Assembly (NCBI RefSeq): GCF_000003815.2
Contig: NC_049984.1
Coordinates: forward strand, 11,463,043 to 11,527,042
Source: Branchiostoma floridae
Taxonomy: Eukaryota; Chordata; Leptocardii; Amphioxiformes; Branchiostomatidae
Reading direction: 5' to 3'
Length of the DNA stretch: 64,000 nucleotides
The notes beneath the pieces were generated by a model. It ran no database searches. It was not told the origin of the DNA and worked only from the letters and a program-made list of their open reading frames with translations. Below, piece after piece: positions 13,701-52,100 of the stretch. The translations under genes were made by a program, and so were the position numbers. How positions within the stretch are numbered: position 1 is the first letter of the stretch; every line of letters starts with the position of its first letter.

Positions 13701-16700
13701 GTTTAATGAACTCCTCTGCATCTAGCTTGATTTCTTGAAAAAATTAACAATATTAAAGATAAATCAAGTATCAGTCAGCTGTGAACAACCTACATCGAGT
13801 ACATACAAGTAAACAGTTCTGAAGTAGTAGACTTCACAGTTTAAAAGATAGCCAATCAGCACTATGGAAAGTGCAAATGATGGCCAATCAGCACCATGGA
13901 AGTGCCAAAGATAGCCAATCAGCACCACGGAAAGTATGCATGACAGCCAATCAGCACCATGGAAAGTGCAAATGATGGCCAATCAGCATCATGGAAAGTA
14001 AAATAGACAACCAGCACCTTGGGCAGTTTATATGTCGTCATCATAAACCAAGGGGAATAGGTATGGTGGTGCACATAGAAACTAAGATGCAAAATTGGGA
14101 GCACAACATAAGATGAAGGATGTCAGTGCTATTGTCAAGAGTTGAAAGCTGAATCTCAAAGTCCATTTTGGGTAAAAAAAGTCCATACGAGCTCTTTATA
14201 CATACAAAAATGTACATACATAAATATCCCACACTAGCCTACTAATAAACTTTTCTATGTAAATAGTATTGCAAAAGGTCTGGCACTGACAATATAAGCA
14301 AGTACCGAAGAATCATTCAGTACTGTTAAAAACTTTTAAACATAACATACACTTACCATTGTCCATTCGTTTTGGTGGTTGCAACCCGCCAAGTAAAATA
14401 TCCACAGACTTCTGACGTTTCATGGATCTGTAATGATATAAGACAACTGTCTTAGTAAGAAGGATGGCACAACTGCTATACTGTAAATGCAGAAACTTTC
14501 GCGGTGGTTTAATATTTGCGTTTTTTGTGGTGGCCGCTTCAACGCGAAAAGTCCTTTTTTCCGCTACCGCGAAATGAAATCCCCGCGAACTTAAATGCAT
14601 TTACAGTATTACATGCTAGGAAATATTCACTTGCACAAGAAAACTATTAATAGCATTAGACAACTTACTTTTCAATTTCCTCCATAGTTTCTCTGTTAAT
14701 CAGAGCTTCCTTCTCTGGCCACATATTACTGTCCAGATCCAGCTCTGAAAAAATAAAGTACATTTACAAGTGTTATTTCTTGCTATAACTGCAACCTAAA
14801 TGCTATTGTGCATTCCCTTCTAGCTTTCATAGAAGACTTCTGAATGAAAAAATTACTTTTGACAGTCATCTTTAATAGTACTGTAAATTTCTTTTAGTTT
14901 CAAGACACCGAAGAAAGCTTGTCTTACCAGAGGCACATTTGATGTTTGTTAAGTCCAGTCCTTTCCCAGACAGATGTGTTATGGCCATGTTTGTGGCTCC
15001 TAGTCTTTTCTTTAAGTATTCCTCTTTTACAGCACTCAGTACTGTCACTACCTCCTGGTATGTCAACTGTGGAGGCTGGCCAGCGGCAGTTTTCTCTTCT
15101 GTGTGTTGTGAAAACAAAAACATGAAGAGAGAAAAGCATTTAGGTCATAATAGGAAATTATACTAGAGTTGGACAAGCGCACAGTCGTATTGTCCCAGGC
15201 AAGTGAAAGTACTGATCAGCAAGCACATGTCCAACCTCACGGTTGCAAGATCGGGCAACTAAGATTTTTCCAGGAGTGAAATTTTGATAAATTCGTTTCT
15301 TTTCACGCAATGGTCAACACAGAAATAAAGAGCCAATGATCAAAGAGCTCCATTAGTAGAAGTGAAAATGTGTAGAAAAATGTAATTTACATTTTGAGCA
15401 AGTGAGTGACTTTTGAACGATTTGAGTGACTTTTGAACACAATTTTTTTAACAAATTATATCAACTATTATATTGTGCATGTCTGTCCATAAGAACCGAA
15501 CACCTGTCTTATTTGTGATATATAGTCTAAGACCAATGGTTCCTTATTCGTGATAAAAAATCGTATTGTTAGCAATTAAGATTTTGAACTATGCTGTCTT
15601 TTTAAATTGATGTACTTAACTTAAAGCTTCTTTCTCCCTGGAGGATCACATGTGAATACCAACATAATTCAGACATAACTAAGTGTCTGCAACATGGTAT
15701 GTTAATAAAGATTGCAAAGATTTCAAAAGTCGATTTTTCATGTGCTTGCCCAATAGGACAAGTGAATTTTAGAAAACTTATCCAGCCCTACATGGAGAAG
15801 AAGTAAAGCTGTTCCTGTTGTTTCTTTATGTCTAGTCTTCGTGTGTTCTTACCTGTCCACATCTTAAGGGCATACACCTGTAGCTGTAGGAGGTCCCTCT
15901 CCATCCCCACTAGTCCACTGGTTAGGTCAGGCAGCTGGCACAATATGTTCTCCACTGGAGTAAGGTCTGCAATGGCAAGACTCTGTTTATAACAGTCTGG
16001 GAAATAAATATAGGAAACAGAAACAAAAGAATGGAACAACCTTCTTTAAATCTTCAGTAAACATTTCGACAACCATCTGACACTGTTGAAAAAGACTTTG
16101 TTCAATTGATCTACCAACCTGATGAAACTATGGAGAAACACTAGAAGGATATGCTTAGAAATGATAAAAGAGTCAGGATTCACACCTACCAAGCTTTTTG
16201 TCTTCTAACAATCGATTGTCAGTTGTTGCTAGTCGGTGTAGGACAGCACCATTTAGTTGAGCAGGGGGGTACAGGATGTGTGCCATGCAGCCTCCTTCTC
16301 CATCCCCAGCAACAAGCAGGTGGAAGTCATGCACTGCCCCTTTCACCTCAACAGGGGGCGCTACAAACCATGGGAAACATTCTTACTTTACTGTAAAACT
16401 AAAAGGGGATATGTTCGCTAAAAATTTTCAACTCAAACTCAATGCAACTTGATGGGATTTATGTTCATGGTAAGAATAAATGGAGTCTTTGTTTGTGGTG
16501 GTTTTAAGTGTGCAGTTGAGACAAGGGAGTGGGACAGAACAAAATTGTTTGTGGTGGTTTTAATTTTGCAGTGAAGAGGTCACAGCAAAAACCATGAATA
16601 TAAAACCACTGCAAACATTTCCTATTTAACGGTATATAGTGAACACTGTGTACCATTTCAACTGTACTCTACGACACTATTTATGTCAGAAGTACTACAC

Positions 16701-19700
16701 AACAGTGCTAACAAAGCTATGAACATGCAGTCCAAGCCTTTTTTAATAAAATGTTCAATTTTGTGTACAATTACACGCTACATATGAACTACAGATCTGT
16801 TCTAACCTGCTGTGTCTGATGGTTTATTCTTGAACTTGTCCATCCATTCCTGAGTGCTGCGCTCCTTGGAAGGCTTGAGAGCCAGCAGTGTTCTGGTACA
16901 GGTCAGTCTAGTCAGCAGGCCCATCTGTTCATATTATATAACATCAATTACTGAGGTTTATCAAAATTATTACACAGAGTCTGGAATTACCAAGGAAGGA
17001 GCATATTATGGTTAACAAAGCCATGAAAAACATTACCTTGGGATTACTAGCAACTTCTTGAAACAGAGTTCTGGACCTCTGGATCTTTGGATGTTTTGCT
17101 GACAATTTACTGGATCAAAGTCAAGGAACTTGATTTAAAAAAAAACTCATACACACATTTACAAGTCTTCTGTTTTTGGTCAAGATTTGTATGCAGAAAA
17201 TGTCTGTTTTTTTCATCATACCAAAACAGATTTCTTTAGTAAATACTTTGACCTTATGATGGCACAGTCAAAACATTGTTCACATGCTCTAATCAATATT
17301 TTTGACATAGGAAGACCCTAACAAATGCCAATGGCCGCTGTTTTATTGACAGCACAAAGGACCAGTTGAGTGAGGATACAGGTTGAGACTCGCAGGTGAT
17401 ATCAGGTGGCGAGGCACATCTTCCAGCTGTACCACCTGTACCAGCTCCAGGTGCTGGCTCAGTTCAAGAGAACCCTGGAAATATAGGATGAAATAATGAG
17501 TTCCTTATAGGTATGATTCTTTTCGAATAAAACATAAAATACACCATGACAACATTTCTGTGTTTTTACCCAATAAGTTGTGCAACTTGTGAAAGAAAGG
17601 ATGTAAATCAAACTTTGCAACGACTTTTACAACTTTGCATGTTTTAACATTTACATACTTACATGATATTCAGCTACTGTTGTCACTAAACTTGTGCTTT
17701 CGTTGTCCTTGCTGCATACAAAAGAAAAACAAGTTGAATAACAATATACCTCTAACAGTTGAACTAAAAAAAGTTCATTTGTACAAATAAATGTAACAAC
17801 AGAAAAATTCTTCCTTACCCTGATATCAATGAAGTCTTCATTCTTCCAATACTGGGAGGGTTGGTTCTACATTCTAGTGAAAATCCTGGCAAGGACAAAG
17901 ACTGTGGGCCCTTTCAGAAAAAAAAAAGACCAAATTAACACATTTACAACTTATATAAAACAACATTCAAGGAAGATAAACAATACAGCTATGTCAATGT
18001 TATACTTATAAGTGCTGATGAAAAGGAAAATCTCAGATTACATTTTGTATCTAACAGTAAAGGAGAAGTCCATTTAAAAAAGTCTAAACCATATAACTGC
18101 TTGGTAGTGATGTCACACACATCTTAATGAAGTAGCAATGAAAATATTTTCCATTGTATTCCCACCTTAGACTCATGGACATGGACAGAACCTCTCCACA
18201 GATGAAGGGGGTTCAGGGAACATTTCAAAGCTTCTGACAGGGACTCTTCTTGGCTGGCATTGTTACCAAGACTTCTCACTATCTGCAAATTGGTAACCCT
18301 GCAAAGACATTTTTTTACTTGTCCTTTAAGCGCATTTCAACAACAACTACAACAACAACAATAATAATAATATCAAAGTAGAAGACTTACATCATTTACT
18401 TGTACTTTTTGTTGATTAAACTTTATATGATTTCATAGCTGTTAACATTTTCAGAAGCACATTTTCAGAAGCTTCCATTTAAAGATTATCAAGAACTTGG
18501 TAATAACAATCACGACTTGATACCAAATCAAGGGTTATACTCACTTGTCTGATGAGGTGGGCACTAGCCCAATATGGGCATGGTGCCAGTCATGAAGTCT
18601 CTTCAGGGCTCCCAACAGCTGAATATGAGACCTAATTAAATACAGAAACACAATAATATGAAATGGTTTTGGACATATCAGAACATGGTCTTAATTTTCT
18701 AATCAAATTACAGTATTATCTGTCATTCACACAATAATCAATCATACGTCCATTTTTCAAAATAGAAATACTCACTCTATTGTGACATCTTCTGAAGAAG
18801 AGATCCAGACTACATTCAGCATCAAACTGTCTGGAAAGGTAGATAAGAAATTCATTAAAACATGAGATAAAAACTAATATGTACTTGAGTCATGTACCCC
18901 TTTAGTCCTCTTAAGAGTTGCATGTTTGACTACTTCCTTAATGACTTATAGGTTGTCACAAAAAAAAAGGGATATGTAATAATGGTTTTAATGATCCATC
19001 TTACAAAACAAAAATCTGCCGGGTACTTACCACTACCAGGAAGCTGGTCAGCAAGGCCATGAATGTAACTTGCCAGACTTGTCATGTGGGCTCTAAAGGA
19101 ACAGTAGGAAGGCAGCTTCAAAGTGAGTCTCTTTTAACATCTGAGATTTCACTAACCTCCAAGTAGATCTATTGGTGGCAAGGCAGTATGCAAAGGGCCA
19201 TTCTGTATCCAAGAGGCATGACCCTTTGGATACTGCCTGGCCATTGAAAGATCTGCTTGGAGATTAAGATTTCAGCACATCACACCAATTCAAAATGCTT
19301 AAGATATATGCAAATTAACTTATTCTTGTCACTGGGATTTTTTCCTATTGTGTGACTGTGAATTTACATTCACAAGTTCTCATACAAGTCCAAAGTGTAA
19401 AAATGACAAGGAAATACTACCACTGACTCAAAATCCTTGTTGTCTTCATTTCTGTACTTTCTTGAATCTTGTGAAGGTGTCCACCTGCTCTCCATCAACA
19501 GTTCTACCTGCTTCACCCAGCATCTCTTGGAGTCTTCCTCTTCTTCTTCTTCTCCATGGGTCTTATCTAAGACGTGCCAGGATGATGACGATCCTTGGTT
19601 CTTTTCCTGTGTAAACCCAATGTTTTATGAATATGTAAACTATGCTCCAACTAAAAATTTAGATTCATCAGAAATTTTGACAGACTTGATGGTACAGTTA

Positions 19701-20584
19701 TCACTGACGGTTTCCAACTGTTATGATTATAACAATATCGGAAATGGAGTGTATTTCTCACCTGAGTAAGATGTTCAGACCATGACGTTGCAAAAGCCAG
19801 ATGCAGGCAGGGGACTCTACGGATGACCTGATTGGGACAGTCTGGCAGGTGATGAGGAAAGGAGACATTGGTTACATGATGTAAATACAAATCTAGTCAA
19901 ATGATAAACATTAAACAAGAACAACAACTAACTCTTTAATAGAGGCATAGAGATATGATTATATTGATCAGTATTACTAACTGTAAAACATTATATAGTA
20001 ATCAAATATTGGATACTACCCAAGTTACTACTATGCAAAGTTAACATTACTGCAATGTTTAATACCTGTTTAATCAACAGGATGACTTCAATAAATTAAT
20101 CATTGATTGGAAATGGAATCATGAGGAAGGCCTAAGACTATTGACATGATGTTCTTGTCAATAAGAATTTCTTGGGCACTATTGACAGAATGTTCCTTTA
20201 TGGTGTGGTAATGTATGATGTAGGTTGCAAATTGCAACATTGTTTAGTAAAATATTATGCTGTTGATTGCATTAACGTTTATACCTTGTAACCAAGAGTG
20301 AAGCGCCGGACGCCGTTCTGTCTGCAATGATCGTATCAGATCAAGTGTATCTCTTTGGAGAACTTTAAGATCTGCATCTGGGAAACATATATACATAAAG
20401 TTAATGAAACATATAGATAAAGATAAAGAAAGCTGAAAGTAACAACAAAGAGCCCCCCTCCCCACACAACTCACTGACATGAAAAATATTTTGTGGCCCG
20501 CGTGATGTAGCGTGAACATGTATTGATTACAAAAAACTCACCGTTAGGATGTGCAGTATGAACAATGAGAAGGTATTGATCCAT
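10733..20584 (-). CDS. MTBP: MDM2-binding protein MTBP, complete 25-exon model, 884 aa
   Basis: Partner of Treslin/TICRR needed for replication origin firing at G1/S; also named for MDM2 binding. Minus-strand exons, 5' to 3': 20542-20584, 20285-20377, 19762-19841, 19485-19606, 19031-19092, 18776-18830, 18545-18631, 18166-18298, 17819-17910, 17663-17711, 17380-17474, 17037-17109, 16807-16924, 16190-16360, 15853-15996, 14928-15098, 14669-14744, 14357-14427, 13645-13733, 13324-13433, 12530-12799, 11876-12122, 11367-11480, 10956-11021, 10733-10756. They total 2655 nt with every phase consistent; human MTBP is 904 aa. It starts MDQYLL (human MDRYLL). Matching blocks include LGALKRLHDW, LHLWRG, VEVKGAVHDFHLL, an IEYCLD block, and the C-terminal CCTRLFEICKMFLKDLK that fits the conserved C-terminal region. 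Exons 21-22 encode a low-complexity Ser/Arg/Lys linker. Least sure are the donors of exons 11 and 21 (GTATCC, GTTTGT). Confidence 0.93.
12354..12452. repeat. About 21-bp tandem repeat in an MTBP intron
   Basis: Four to five imperfect copies of a unit like GGGGCCCAAATCACAGCATA, between MTBP exons 21 and 22. It is noncoding. Confidence 0.8.
13127..13165 (+). ncRNA. Hammerhead-ribozyme-like core motif
   Basis: CTGATGA (13127-13133), a short AGG/CCT stem around a loop, then GAAACGTC (13153-13160): the conserved core order of a hammerhead ribozyme with a minimal stem III, as known from Penelope-like elements. The flanks that should form stem I do not pair convincingly, so this is probably a decayed repeat copy rather than an active ribozyme. 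Intron of MTBP. Confidence 0.3.
13846..14010. repeat. 33-bp minisatellite containing CCAAT, five copies
   Basis: Five imperfect copies of GCCAATCAGCACCATGGAAA plus about 13 more bases, in an MTBP intron. Each copy carries CCAAT (an NF-Y-type box). The minus-strand open frames here only reflect the repeat period of 33. Confidence 0.85.
14481..14606. mobile_element. 126-bp MITE with TA target duplication
   Basis: Ends CTGTAAATGCA and its inverse TGCATTTACAG, flanked by TA on both sides (14479-14480 and 14607-14608). The interior holds inverted TTTCGCGG / CCGCGAA motifs. It lies in an MTBP intron. Size, inverted ends and TA duplication point to a non-autonomous Tc1/mariner-type element; the superfamily is inference. 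Partly similar sequence recurs near 16391-16635 and 29170-29285. Confidence 0.75.
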
Positions 20585-21273
20585 AGCAACAAATTGAAAT
20601 GGAAATACGCCAGATTACTGTACTTTAAACTACTTTTGACCCGATCGTCTCAATTTTCCCGCCAAATCAAATGCTACAATATCGTCTGGGGACGAGAATG
20701 GACTAAACTATTGATTTTATAGGGGTGTTGAAGTAAAATTCTAATTCGTAGTAAAATAGCAGATGGCGATTCTTTGATAGCAATACAAGATGCAAATTTG
20801 ACAATATTTTGGTTTATGGATTAATTGTGAGATTTAGGTGAAACTTTTGCGGAAGGATTGGTCGAGGAAAGATAGATACCTGAGAACGACAACTTCAGGC
20901 TCTTCCAAAAATAAATAGGGGTAAAATAATAAAAATGAATTCTTATATCAAAATTTAGGAAATAAAACGCCATTAAAATAACAGAAATTTATTTTTTAAT
21001 ATGTGATATTATATTATACGGAAATGAATCATCTATACAGTTGTAAGCATGATCGTTAGTCTCATAATTTATCGTTGATATCCCTATGAAAGTATGTGGA
21101 CTACCCCCACACATGCGTGGCCTGCCATAGCTGAGTCAAAGGTTGATATCGATATCGGCACGTACACATTGTCATGATACTAGGAATTTGATCCCGTTTG
21201 CCGACGTTTTTGGACATCAGGACGATGCATAAACCCCTTCTGACCATCGTATGTCAACTTCAACACCACCAAG
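20585..21273. other. Head-to-head intergenic region of MTBP and ATP2C1
   Basis: 689 bp between two divergent start codons, so it must contain both 5' UTRs and probably a shared or back-to-back promoter. Apart from the E2F-type site and the CAAGATGGCG motif at the ATP2C1 start I see no recognisable element; the middle is AT-rich. Confidence 0.6.
20654..20666. promoter_or_regulatory. E2F-type site in the MTBP-ATP2C1 divergent promoter
   Basis: TTTTCCCGCCAAA, a full match to the palindromic E2F consensus TTTSSCGCSAAA style, 70 bases upstream of the MTBP start codon. MTBP works at the G1/S transition, so E2F control would make sense. Binding itself is inference. Confidence 0.6.
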
Positions 21274-47188
<25,915 letters not shown>

Positions 47189-49114
47189 CACAGCAGAATG
47201 CTGATGATTGGGGCCAACGGTCTTGTTTATAATTATATTAATGAGCATTTTACATTAGCTGAAAGCAGATACCTGGAATGATTTCCATCTACATGTACTT
47301 AACTTTCATGTACACTTATCTATTGTTTGTTCTATTTGTTGTTACACAAGAGATTGTTACAAATTATAGTAAAACTACACTGAAACAAATGTCATGACTA
47401 TTTAATGATTGCAATGGCTATTAGATTGCACATAGTTGAAGATGGCTCTAAGCTTTTAATAGTACATGTTGTATACAATTTGTTTCCAGTCTGACCAAAA
47501 ATGCCTTGTACTTATAATAATATGTACCCTACACATATCATTATGTAACATGTGGATGTGTAGTAATGTTTTTATACTTACATGTAAATGTACTGGTTAA
47601 TTTTGTTTGATAACATTGATCAGTATGGTGATTACAGCACAAGATGAACGGTCACTACATGTACTAAGTTAAAGAGATTTACCTTAGATTGTGTTGAGTA
47701 TTGTTTATTCAATGCAGCTGTTGAAATATGATTTTTACTTCCGAGGAGTTTATCAGGGTCTACAGTAACTGCAGCAAAGATCAGCACCACAACCATCAAA
47801 TGAACATATTATAGTTCTGTGAAGTTCTATGTATTGAAATAGTGAATGTCACTATAATGATAATGTTGTGGCAGGCTGTCCATGATTCAGAAGTTGGCCA
47901 CTTAGTGGACCAAGAATGGCCATAGCTAGGTGACATCACTGTGTGTTTATAGGACCACAACAATTTGAAGATTCCAGGGGGTAAAATCATTTTTTATGGA
48001 TTAAATACTAGTAGTTTAAGGCCCAAGATCACACTGATAAGTAATAGTTGACTGAAAGTGGGCGGAAAATGCTCCCACCAGCCCTCTATTTTGAGATTTA
48101 GAGATGAAATAATCCAAAGAAGAGATTATATGACAATGTATATTGTAAACTGTGTTACAAACATACAAGAGTAAGAAGTATTGTAAAAGGTGACATGTCA
48201 AGATGTACCTCTATTGATTGAGAGTGTTTGTAATGATGACTATTTCTTCATCAGCAAAGTAATGGACCAGAGTAGTGAGGTGTAACAAACAGAAAAAAAT
48301 GTGATGTTTTAGAACATTGCCAACATCTTGTGACACATGTAACATTAGGAAAGGCACCAAATAAAAGTTGTATTCAAAAGAGTACTACTGATACTTGAAA
48401 GCCTCATGGTGGGAAATTTTGCTTGCATTGTTTATGGTCTAGATAGGTTAAGGCAAAGAAAATCTAGAAGATACATGTGCTTCTGAAGTTGACTCACATA
48501 AATTTTTATTGCCTAACATTTCCACTTAGTTAGTATGCCTGTAACACCTCCATTCTGCTTGGAGATTGGTCTTGTGATGGACACATCTGGCAACTGAAGT
48601 CACTCCAAGACACTCCTACAAACCCTAAACTTGCCAGAGAAAAACACACAATAGAAAATACACATGTATGTACATATAAGGAAAAATACTCCATCAAACA
48701 TTTCTACAGCACTTTAATGCATGATTTTTATCTATACAAAAGCTATAGTGGTGAGCCAGATGGGTTGGAATTACAGTCCTGTGTTGATTTTAGTTGCTTT
48801 TAATCAATATGTAGCTTCATCAGACACAAATACATTGTACACATGTACACGGAGTGCTGGTATCACTTCAGTGGCACTGTCCTCCATCATAACAGTACCA
48901 CCTTCACCAATACAATGTACCCATGAGACCTGCTATACAGCAATATCTGGCAATGCCAGTGCAAATGGATAGCAACACTGCACTCATTTTGCCAATGTAT
49001 GCATGTGCCAGGAAAAAGGTACATGCATGATGAGAATGGGCCAGCTATACATTTCTACTTTATTTGCTGATACTGGGGGTAAATCTGGTACAGGAAACAT
49101 TCTTCAGAAAGTCT
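47189..49114. other. Convergent ATP2C1/MRPL21 3' region
   Basis: AT-rich, noncoding. AATAAA at 48360-48365 (plus) could end a 1.2 kb ATP2C1 3' UTR. On the minus strand AATAAA at 49059-49064, 51 bases past the MRPL21 stop, is a candidate signal for that gene. No other element recognised. Confidence 0.5.
49059..49064 (-). promoter_or_regulatory. Candidate MRPL21 poly(A) signal AATAAA
   Basis: Minus-strand AATAAA about 50 bases after the MRPL21 TGA, giving a very short 3' UTR, which is normal for mitochondrial ribosomal protein genes. Confidence 0.5.
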
Positions 49115-52100
49115 TCAGCCAAGGTTCGGTGCCACCTCTATGCTGTTGATCCTCAGTACTGTACAAGGCTGGGAGTGATCTGAAACAAGAAATAATGTAA
49201 CAAACTTGTGAACACAAAAGCACAAAATCTTATGTTATTAATACAGTAGAAGCCGCTTAATTGCACTGCCTATTTGCCAGTAAACTTCGTGCAATTATCT
49301 GACTGGTGCAATAATGCGAAGTTATCTTGCTGGACCGCACTGTTTTGCGATTTTAGGATTCCGTGCAGTTAACAGAAGGGTGCGTTTATCCGGTGTGAAA
49401 TTAACTGGCTTCTACTGTACCTCCAAAATCCTATTCAATCTGCTTATTGTCATAGACATTTGTTGTCAGTATTACTCAATAAAAAGAAATCATATGAACA
49501 ATTTACAAGGCCAACACCATTCCACCATTACCTGTAGGTTCTGCTGTTACATTCTACAGTAAAGTAGTAAGGGACCGTACGGCGTTTAGTGAGGGGGGAG
49601 GGCCGGTCGCCAGAGGGTCGGGTCAAAAAATTTTTGCTAGGCCCTCCCCCCAGGTAAAATTTTTTTTGCTAGGCCCTCCCCCCTCCTATCAACTTTGAAA
49701 AAAATATTCAAGATGCCAATAAAACACTGCGCTCAAATTTGGAAATGTGCTTTGCGTCATATCATACTTTTTCATGATTTTCATCGCGAAGCAGATCTCT
49801 CACCCCTAGCAAAAAAAGGAAAACAGAATGGCTCAAAATATCTTAATAGAGGGATAAATATCAGTTTCATAGAGGCATGAATATTTGCTTTATATAAGCT
49901 ATTTCATTGTTTTGATATTAAAACAACACCTAGAAAGCATTTGCATCTGGATTTCTAGTAGATTTGCATCACGAAGCGGCGCGCGCCCCGCTCCCTAAAT
50001 TGACGTATTGCGAGCTTGCGGGCCTGAGCGGCTTGACGGAAACTTTTTTCAATTTACATATATTTTGGACTTTTTCTTGGGTCTGTGGTGGTAATAACTT
50101 ACGGTAAATCGGAGGGGGGGGGGGGGAAATGAAAACCAAAACGACAGCACGATTCGACTAACCAAAACTGTAGTGGGGAGGGGGGCGCCGACGCGTGACG
50201 CTGATTTTCCCACGGCGGGGTAGACCGGTCGCCTCTCTCTAGCCGCCGGCGGGTGTGATTAGAACGTTAGACTTGCAGGAGATCTTTTAGAAATGCCACG
50301 CTTTTTTTGCCACGATTTCCTGCATTGCTTTTTTATGGGAAAATTTGCTGGTTAGATGACATTTCTATGAAAAAAAAATACGAGGGTTTCAAGTTTTTGA
50401 GAACGACGTTCCATGTCCGGCGCCAAAGGCATGAAGAATCGCAAGGTAGGTCCGGGAAAATTTTTAAATCTTGACCCTCTTAAAAGCTTTTTCCTTCAGT
50501 TTGAGGGAAATATTTTGCTGACAAACAAAGCTAACTTTAATGGCATTTCAATTTAGAAATACAAAATTAAATCCCCCCCAAACACATCATCACGATGTCG
50601 GTCATCAAAGGCGCGAGGCCGGTCACGTCAAAAGGGATCCAGGGAAATATTTACCCTCGAGCTCTGAAACGCCATTTCTTACATTTTGAGGGCAATAAAA
50701 CAGGGGTAAATTTTGCTGGCAAACTAATCTAGAGTTTAATAACATTTCTGTAAGTGAAAAAGGTTTTCGAGGGCGTCATGCATAAGCCCCGCCCCCCTCC
50801 CTTTCGCATTTTCACTGTGTCCCAAGCGCCAACCTTGGGCGATCCCTTGCAGAGGTCCAGAAAAATTTTGAAATCTTGACCCTCTGAAACGCCGTTTCTT
50901 GGTTTTAAGGGACATATTTTGCTGGCAGACCAAGCTATTTTTTTTGCTTGGCCCTCCCCCCAAGTCAAAAAATTTTTGCTAGGCCCTCCCCCTGGCAAAA
51001 TAATTTTTTGCTTGGCCCTCCCCCCCCTGGCGACCGGCCCTCCCCCCTCGCTAAATGCCGTACGGTCCCTAAGCAGTCAAAAATGTTGATATCAAAGACT
51101 ACAACTGACTAATTCTGCTCTAATGTTCCTTCAGAGATATTTATAGTACACATCTACTGATAATCTAAACTGATGCTCACCTCTCCTCTTCCTGTAGCCT
51201 TTCCGTTTTTTGAACTTGTACACAACGAGAGGGAGAGCCATGAACTTTTCAATGACTGTGGCTTCTATCCGAACCTGGTCACGGCTGCAGAAACAAGGAA
51301 AAACATGCTTATCTCATTTCTTCTTCTAGATTATGATACAATCATTCACAAAATGTTAAAACAAGCATGAACAAAGTTAACACTGTCATGATTAAAAATG
51401 GATATTCTGAATTGCAATACAACTCTACATGTATATAGTTTCAACAGTGTATTCTGGATCTGAGGTTGTTACAGAGTAACATAACATAACAAAACAACAT
51501 TTCATACTGACCTCAATATTGGTTTCCCAATCAATGAGAAGTTATTGCCACCAACAAGTAATACCTGTGTGAAAATCATATCAAAGGATAAGTGTGACCA
51601 GCATAGTTAATTGTTATAAATTCCGAAGATTGAAAAAGTATGTGAACTAAAAATAAGATTTTGGAAGGCAATTGAATGTCTCAACGTATAGGTCAGATAA
51701 TCTTCCACTGGCCCTAACAGAAGTCTGATTTATGTATAGTATTTACAAGTTCATTGTCTGAGAAATTCCACTTGGTCTCTGCAACAAGTACATTTGTACA
51801 ATGAACAGTAGACCATGGTTTAACTTACCATCCTAAGGACTTTCCAGTAGCGTGCAAGTCACATGAGCAACAACTGCTGGGTTTAAAACTCCTAACCTAT
51901 TGGTCTAGAGGTAGGGTCACTATCCATTGGACTACACATGATATACAAAATACAGGGAAAAGTTAAAGGTCCTCCCCATACGATCTGATAAAAAGAGAGT
52001 ATCACATTGAGTTGAGTCACGTCCTGCCTGTATACGTGTAAAACATCTAGAGTCTTAGACAATATCTATTTACCTTTTCTAGTCTAACTCTCTCTCCTGG

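Noticed and set aside
13846-14010. CRISPR-like array
   Set aside because: Copies are head-to-tail without unique spacers, in a eukaryotic intron; a minisatellite.
16391-16635. Second full MITE of the 14481 family
   Set aside because: Shares words with it, but the ends (CTGTAAAAC and TTTAACGG) do not form a convincing inverted pair, so it is mentioned only as possibly related.
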